A stretch of 64,000 bases of DNA from assembly GCA_025175895.1 (NCBI GenBank), contig CM046003.1:47982335-48046334 (forward strand), in the 5' to 3' direction. The notes beneath the pieces are model-generated. The model did not search any database. It was not told the DNA's origin and saw only the letters and a program-made list of their open reading frames with translations. The DNA comes from Wurfbainia villosa. Lineage: Eukaryota; Streptophyta; Magnoliopsida; Zingiberales; Zingiberaceae. Positions 57,490-64,000 of this stretch are shown here, one piece after another. Both the position numbers and the translations under genes were made by a program. Positions within the stretch are counted from its first letter, which is position 1; every line of letters begins with the position of its first letter.

Positions 57490-59144
57490 ATGGAGTTGGA
57501 AGAATAACTCGGTTGGGACATCAACACACCGGTCCCATACTCATTATATGGACGAGAAGGCTTCAATTCTTGGAAGAGAAGAATTGAAGATTTTTTTATG
57601 ATGAGGGATTTAGGGGAATGGTCCTTATTAATGGAAGGATTTGAGTATCCAAGAGGACCAAAAGGTGGATTCCTCAAAAAGAAGAGATGGAGTGAGGATC
57701 AACTCCAAAGATTCAAGAAAAATAAGAAGATAATCAAATTCATTTTCGATTTAATTCCAAATGACTTCTTGTGTAGCCTAGGTGAGTGCATGGATGCTAA
57801 AGAGCTTTGGATCAATTTGGCCAAGCTCCATGAAGGTCCATCACCGGTCCAAGAGGAAGGGACCGAAGAGGCAAGCCCATCATCCTCACAAGGAAGTGAG
57901 GACTTGGAGGTTGAGATACCATCAACATCCAAGGAGGAAGAGGAAGTAGAATTGGAGAGATTAGACCATCCTCAACACCGGAGCAAGAGCAAGAAGTCAC
58001 TTCAACCTCCAGGAGGAATGAAGAATCCACTCCAATCACCACAACCACCCTGGGTAACTCAAACACCGTAATTCAAAATAAAAATAATATTATGTGTTTT
58101 GAGTGTAGGGAATTTGGGCACTATAAGAGCAAGTGCCCAAAGAAGATTAGGAAAGCTCCACCGGCACCAAAGGTCAAGGATGCCAGTTCCCCAACACCTA
58201 AAGGCAAGGAGCACATCATATGCTTCAAGTGCAATTTAAAAAGACATTATAGGAATTAATGTCCTAGGGGGAGCAAAAAGACCCAAGAAGGAGCATCACA
58301 AGTAGGGGGAGCTACTAAGGCAAACCCTAAGGTATATCATGTTAATAATGTTTTTTCTTTAGTTAAAAGTCAAAAGCATGCTAGGAAATTTAATTCTCTT
58401 GCAATTCACCATGAAAAGCATGCTAGAAATAAATATTTGTGTTTAGGAGCTAAAAGTGTCCACTTAGGAAATAAGGCAAAATTTGAGACTAATGTCCCTA
58501 AAAATACCTTACCTAGGGAATCTATCAAGAAAATACAAGAGAACCTAGGTTTAAATCCCAAGTGGACTAGGCATATGCCTAGGAAGTCCCATGCCCAAAG
58601 ACCAAATCAAAATTCTAAAATTGGACAATTAGAATTAGAGAACCAAGCCTTGAGGTCAAGGCTTGAAAAACTAGAAAAGACCCTCAAGATTATGCAACAT
58701 CAAATGCAAGGGTCTAATGGTCAAAGTCAAGGGTCAAAATCTCAAAGTCAACATCTAGGATTCAAGAAACAAAAGTCAACCAAGGGAAAGAATGGTTTGG
58801 GTCACAAACCTAAGCCTAAGTTGGCTTACCATAGTGTTCCATTAGATTATGGAACACAAACTAGGTCTAGGAAGATCAAGGTCAATAGGGAAGTCATCCC
58901 TAAGGTTGACCAAAGGGTGTGCCTAGTGGTTAGGGTTTTAAGGAAACCTAGGGAAGCCACTAAGAAGGTTGCAAGGGGAGTTACCCCTAGAGTCAACCTA
59001 GGTAAGACCCAAATGACCAAGGCAAATAAGCCTAGAAGGGTCATTAGGAAGGTATCTAGGGAGGTTATCCCTAAGGAATACCTAATTAACCCTAGGAGCT
59101 CAAATAGATTTTGGGTTCCTAAGAGCGTGATTGATTCACGCTAG
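57490..59144 (+). pseudogene. gag: G6 gag-like protein with two CCHC motifs
   Basis: ATG at 57490 is followed after four codons by TAA (57505-57507), at the same alignment place as in G1; the frame then runs LGWDINTPVPYSLYGREGFN, MRDLGEWSLLMEGFEYP and so on. A frameshift near 57955 in the acidic linker leads to the knuckles CFECREFGHYKSKC and CFKCNLKRHYRN-stop-C; the TAA at 58257-58259 replaces a Gln codon. The remaining frame (58260-59144) has LRSRLEKLEKTLKIMQHQMQ, the basic repeats and a terminus SSNRFWVPKSVIDSR. It matches the other copies end to end, so gag is the whole coding content. Confidence 0.86.
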
Positions 59145-61073
59145 AATGGTTTAGGGTGTGTCAACCTTGATTGGATGGGTAGTTAACTCAATCATGATAA
59201 AGGTGACATTTTAGGTCATTTTTAAGGTTATGGTTACCTTGGAAATACATTTGAGCTTTAATCCTAAAAGATTTTAGGATATGCCAATATTATTTGAGAA
59301 GTTTGATAAAATGATCAAATTGGCACATTTTAGGTTTAGAGGTCATATTGTGCCATTTTGGGTTTTTGGCACACTAGGGAGATTAGTGATAATATGGCAA
59401 AATATACTTAATTATATGAAATGACAACTAATATTAAAATTTAGGTATCATTATACCTATGTATTTTATTTGCCATGTTTTGTTTGTCATATAACATGTC
59501 ATGACATCATGCCTATTTTTATCATTTATATGTCATGATTATGTTTAAGAATTAGGATTGAATGTCATGTGTTTTTAGATTATATCATATGCCATGACAT
59601 CATGATCTTTGGCCATGCGTTATTATTGATATCATTTATGCCATGATCATTCATGCATTTATTTTGATTAAAATTGATTTAAGGAAAAATGGCATGACTT
59701 GGAGTCCCATTTATAAGGGAATCAAGTAGGGTTACCTAGAAAATGCATGAGGCCATAATAATCCTAACTCCACATCTCACATCTAAATTGACATGTATGT
59801 GTGTGTTTACATCTTAGATAACATGTGAGATGTTAGGATAATAAGTTAGGTTTAAGGTGCATAGATAGTGCATCTAGATGAACTTAACTTATTTCAATCA
59901 TCACTAAGAATTATGAGGAAAGCTAATATACAAGTTATGTATATTTAGCCAATAAATCATGGTTCAAAATAGGTTTTTAAAAACATTTTAAAATCACTTT
60001 AGAAAACCTTGGTGAAGTCTATCTTTTGATAGCCATCATCATTGTAGAAGTTGATACAAAGTAGATCAAAAACTTTAAAGTTTTAACAGTTTTTGAACTT
60101 TGTACCAATCTCCTATTTCAATGGTTAAAATATTTTTTTAAAATTTTTCACCGATTGTATGTGTGATAAGTAATATACGTATCAAATTTCGTAATTTTTT
60201 AATATACGTAGAATTATTTATGAATTTCCAAAAGTCGAGTCTGATAATTGAAAATCAGGTTTTCAGTTATCAGTCGATTGCCTCTACAGGGCAAGCGGTG
60301 ATGGGCGCTAGGATTATTGGCAAGGCGTATCACTCGATCATTAATCATTAGTCTAATCGTGATGGGCACATCAGTCGACTGGTAGCTGACAGAGTCGTCT
60401 GCCAATGCTGATTTCGGGAAAACTAGGTTTGTTTAGCCCAGTTTCAGCTATGGTTAAGGTCCCTAATCACTCCTAACCCTAGAATATGCTTTGGGAAGCA
60501 TTATAAAGGGTGAAAATCCATTGGATATGGATTTGGAGAGGTGTTTAGGGTTTGTATCAAATTTAAGGTGTTGGAAAGTTAAATGTTGAATTTCTAACCT
60601 TATCTTTGATGGTTTAGAGTTCCTATTGGCTTAGAGACTTCTCAAAGACATTGTTGGTGCAATGGTTAAGGGGGAGCAAACCTTTAGGGGGAGGTATCTA
60701 CCATGAGATGATGGATGGTATTTCTTCCTCATGGGAAGGACAAATGAGATTTTCACATACCCAATTTGGAAATTACGGGAAAGCAAAGGATTGCCTCTCT
60801 TGAGTGATATGAGACTTATCACTAGGAAGATGGTAGACATCCTAGGTATTGTTGGATCAAGGGGGAGATTGTAAGATCTCATTGGGACATGAGATATTGA
60901 CCTCCTTGGAGAGATAACCTTTTTGATGTTAGTCAAAAAGGGGGAGAATATTTGGGGAAGAATATTTTGGAAATGGTTAAATTACCAATTTGGGATAATT
61001 GGTAAGGAGTTTTTGAGTTAGATGGTCTAACTCAAATGGTTTGAAATGTTTTGTTTGGTTTTTGTCAAACATT
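59145..61073 (+). other. G6 3' untranslated region with conserved hairpins
   Basis: No gene. CATGACAT-rich AT sequence (59470-59660), stem CATCTCACAT (59773-59782)/ATGTGAGATG (59823-59832), palindrome remnants (60265-60410), a second polypurine core (60934-60948), and hairpins 60982-61005 and 61013-61035. Confidence 0.7.
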
Positions 61074-61087
61074 AAAAAGGGGGAGAT
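61074..61087 (+). promoter_or_regulatory. G6 polypurine tract
   Basis: AAAAAGGGGGAGAT next to the 3' LTR. Confidence 0.88.
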
Positions 61088-62578
61088 TGTTGGTGCAATC
61101 AGCCCAGGTCACGATTGACCAGGACTCGAGCTTGGCTCGAGAGATGTTTTGATGTTAGACAAAAACATATGACAATGTAATTATCATGGTAAAGTCCAAG
61201 TCATGGGTACTTGGCATGGAAAGTCCAAGTGGAACACTTGGCATTTGGGAAAGTCCAAGCATGAGTCTTGGCAAGGTAAAGTCCAAGTCATGGGTACTTG
61301 GCATGGAAAGTCCAAGTGGGACACTTGGCACAAGGGAAGTCCAAGCATGTGTCTTGGCATGGAAAGTTCAACATGGGTTGGCAAGGGAAGTCCAAGCATG
61401 CGTCTTGGCATGGAAAGTCCAACATGGGTTGGCAAGAGAAAGTCCAAGCTTGAGTCTTGGCGTTTGAGAAGTCCAAGGGGTTTGATATTGGCGGCGTAAA
61501 GTCCAAGCGGGAGTCTTGGTAGCATAAGTCCAATGTTTGGCGGCGTAAAGTCCAAGCGGAGTCTTGGCGGCGTAAGTCCAATGTGCCTTGGCGGTGTAGA
61601 CACCATTAGCATGAACTAGCTGATGGAAGCACCTGAAGGCTAGCGCGATGGATGAACAAGTCATGGATTACTTGGAGGGATCCGAGAGGCGTGAGGCTGA
61701 TGGAGGTGGCTAAAAGGCTTAGGTCTAGGCTAAGGGTGGTCTAGCAAGTATGGGGGAACCATACTTGGGCTAAAACCTCATGGTTGAGGTGTGCCAAATG
61801 ACCGTGTCATGTGGCGCCGACCGGATCGAGTCAACTATGGTTTGACTCCGATCGATTGCTGAAGAATGACCGATCTTGTGATCACCGACCGTGGTGCTCG
61901 TGAAATCGGCACATGTATCGGAGTAGAGACTGGTCGAGTAAGGCTCCATCAGTCGACTGATGGGTATCATCAGTCGACTGATGATGGATCCGTTAGACTT
62001 ATCCAGCGTGGATCTAGCCGTTGTCTCACGACAACAGTGGCATCAGTCGACTGATGGTCATGATCAGTCGACTGATCGACTTTTTCCAACACAGGTTGAA
62101 GCTTTATAAGGAGCTCATGATGGAGGAAAATAGTATGGTTTCTTGAGGGCTTTTGGGGCGATTTGCTGCTGCAAATCAGGGTATCTAAGTTGATATCAAG
62201 CAACCAAGCGATCAAGCATTCAAGAGCATTTGTAAAGTGTTTTCTTTACTTGTATTTCTTTGTATTTCATTGTATTTGCTTGTAGCATTTTGATTATTGT
62301 TGTAATCATATTGTATGAGGTTTCTCCACCTCCGAATTGTTCCGAGAAGGAGTTTTTATTAGTGGTTGCGTGTGCATCACTAGAGCTCGTAGAGCTCGAT
62401 CTGTGAAGTAGGAATCTTGAGGTTCTGAACCATGTTAAACAATTGTGATTGCATGTTTGTCTTGCTTTTCGTTATTACTATTATTATTCCGTTGCGCATA
62501 ACGAGTTTTGTAGAGACGAACGGCAATGAATTCCATCATCGTACGATCACGCGACGCTATTCACCCCCCTCTAGCGAC
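61088..62578 (+). repeat. G6 3' LTR
   Basis: Pair of 55878-57416. At 61797-61915 the palindrome region is shorter and scrambled compared with 56577-56730. The end is truncated. Confidence 0.87.
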
Positions 62579-62604
62579 ACTCAATGGTGTTTTTGTCAAA
62601 CATC

Positions 62605-62618
62605 AAAAAGGAGGAGAT
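62605..62618 (+). promoter_or_regulatory. G5 polypurine tract
   Basis: AAAAAGGAGGAGAT, one change from the family tract, directly before the G5 3' LTR. Confidence 0.78.
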
Positions 62619-64000
62619 TGTTGGTGCAATCGGCCCAGGTCACGATTGACCGGACTCGAGTTTGACTCGATTAAGTATTTTGATGTTTGATATGGATGTC
62701 TGACATTGATGTCTGACATGTGTTAGGGAGATTGACACAATCGACCCAGGTTAGTATTTGATGTTTGACGATGGTTTGACCATTTTCATGGGAAAAGTCC
62801 AAGTCTTGAGTACTTGGCATGTAAAGTCCAAGCATGGGTCTTGGCAAGGGAAAGTCCAACATGGGTTGGCAAAGGAAAGTCCAAGCCTTGGCATGGAAAG
62901 TCCAACATGGGTTGGCAAGGGAAAGTCCAAGCTTGAGTCTTGGCATTTGGAAAGTCCAAGGGGAATATTGGCGGCGCAAAGTCTAAGCGGGAGTCTTGGC
63001 AGCATAAGTCCAATGGTTGGTGACATAAAGTTTAAGCGTAGTCTTGGCAGTGTAAGTCCAATGTGCCTTGGCAGTGTAGACACCGTTAGCATGACAATAG
63101 CTGATGGAAGCATCTGAAGGCTAGCGTATGAATGAACAAGTCATGGATGATTTGGAGGGATCCGATAGGCGCGAGGCTGACGAAGGTGACTAGAAGGCTT
63201 AGGTCTAGGCTACGGGTGGTCTAGCAAGTATGGGGGCACCATACTTGGGTTAAAAGCTAATGTTTGAGGTGTATCAATCTACTAGGACCTATGGGCAGTC
63301 GACTGGTGGGAGTGAACTAGGGTTTGACTACAGGAATTGGCCTAGAAGTCGATCGTCACCGGCGATCGCTCGATCGATTGATCCGCAATCAGATTGATGC
63401 TCGAGAATCGCACGATCGAGTCAGACTCGACTTCTAGGGTTAACAGTCGAGTGAAGGATCTATCAGTCGATTGATGGATATGATCAATCGACTGATGGTC
63501 TATCCGTTGGATTTTTCCAGCGTGGATCTAGCCGTTGTCTCATGACAACAGTGGCACCAGTCAACTGATGGTCTCGACCAGTCGACTGATAGGCGAAATC
63601 CAGCCTAGGAAGCAACTTTAAATGGAGCTCGTGGAGGAGGATTTGGCAATCGGTTCTTGAGGAGTTTTGGGGCGATTTGCTGCTGCAAATCAGGGTCTCC
63701 AAGTGCATTTCAAACAACCACAAAGCAAGCAATCCAAAAGCTCTTGTAAAGTTATTTTCTTTACTTGTATTGCATTTTATTATTGTATCTTGCTTGTATT
63801 TATTTCTTACTGTTGTAAGAGCTATTGTACAAGGTTTCTCCACCTCCGGATTATTCCGAGAAGGAGTATTTGTGATTAATAGTGCGTGTTTGCATTGCTA
63901 GGGCTTTTAGAGCCCAATCTGTGGAGTAGGAACCATTCGGTTTCGAAACACGTTATATCGTGTTGTCTCTTTTCCTTGTGTTGTATTTACTTTTGTTATT
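62619..64000 (+). repeat. G5 3' LTR, partial
   Basis: TGTTGGTGCAATCGGCCC start; array 62795-63070; palindromes 63290-63590, with a scrambled block at 63345-63420. It runs out of the window. Confidence 0.85.

Larger units (their letters stand above)
55878..62578 (+). mobile_element. G6: gag-only element, most complete copy in the window
   Basis: LTRs 55878-57416 and 61088-62578 are nearly identical over their first 700 or so bases. Between them lie the primer site, gag (57490-59144), a 1.9 kb untranslated region and the polypurine tract (61074-61087). The 3' LTR lacks about 14 bases near its end (CTCTAGCGACA in place of CTCTAGCGGCC...CTACA), and no target duplication is left. It inserted into the 3' region of G5. 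No pol sequence is present anywhere in it. Confidence 0.88.
54269..64000 (+). mobile_element. G5: near-empty element (two LTRs, about 90 bp internal) containing G6
   Basis: LTR 54269-55828 and LTR 62619-64000 (continuing) share specific variants: the repeated TGTCTGACAT words, GGTTAGTATTTGATGTTTG, and the array order, so they are a pair. Between them, outside G6, are only 55829-55877 and 62579-62618. Joined in order these match the last part of the family 3' region (TACCAATTTGGGATAATTGG, TTGAGTTAGG, CTCAATGG, then the polypurine tract). Primer site and gag are missing. It inserted into the G4 gag. Confidence 0.8.

Noticed and set aside
54269..62618. Tandem LTR array produced by unequal crossing over
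   Set aside because: Variant sharing pairs 54269-55828 with 62619-64000 and 55878-57416 with 61088-62578, and the two stubs join into one 3' region, so nested insertion explains it more simply.

Overview
The window looks like heterochromatic or repeat-rich DNA from a flowering plant with a large genome. The evidence is plant-type Ty1/copia and Ty3/gypsy LTR retrotransposons with initiator-Met and Asp tRNA primer sites, TG...CA LTR ends and 5 bp target duplications. The lineage mix and LTR sequences fit a monocot such as a Zingiberales species, but that is a guess. I see no host protein gene, rRNA or tRNA gene. Almost all of the 64 kb is nested LTR retrotransposons; only about 21.9-25.9 kb and 30.4-31.1 kb are not clearly inside one.

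Four element types are named here. (1) Family G: long-LTR (about 1.5-1.6 kb) copia-like elements whose only protein gene is a gag with two CCHC zinc knuckles and no pol. There are six copies, G1-G6. (2) S1: a SIRE-like copia element with gag, protease, integrase, reverse transcriptase and RNase H (37104-45745). (3) Athila-type gypsy elements A1-A3. A1 and A2 carry gag-protease plus a separate 3' ORF but no reverse transcriptase or integrase. (4) C1: a short-LTR (279 bp) decayed copia element. A probable tRNA-derived SINE also sits inside one gag.

Layout. Left block: A3 (3' end at 18860-21907) is apparently the host of G2 (5420-18859, + strand). The 5' LTR of G2 is interrupted by A1 (5591-12923, - strand) and abuts G1 (1-5419, - strand). 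Middle: 21908-25900 is non-coding, with a 2.2 kb tandem array of about 73 bp units lying between two related flanks. C1 follows (25901-30415, - strand), then 665 bp with a foldback repeat. Right block: G3 starts at 31081 (+ strand). Its gag is split by A2 (32974-49995, - strand, 5 bp duplication agaat), which is itself split by S1 (- strand, perfect duplication tcatg). The rest of G3 carries the SINE (50797-51017) and is then interrupted by G4 (52149), which is interrupted by G5 (54269), which is interrupted by G6 (55878-62578).

How the parts relate. Family G and S1 share the tRNA-Met primer site, the same 14-base polypurine tract, LTR starts and near-end sequence, arrays of the palindrome CAGTCGACTG, and a 3' stem-loop with CATCTCAC/GTGAGATG arms. 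Family G gag also resembles S1 gag. The simplest reading is a gag-only non-autonomous family mobilised by a SIRE-type partner. The Athila copies appear to be a second non-autonomous family, since the same pol loss is seen in two independent insertions. Where I could identify the codon change, the nonsense mutations are C-to-T or G-to-A, as expected for old methylated, silenced elements.
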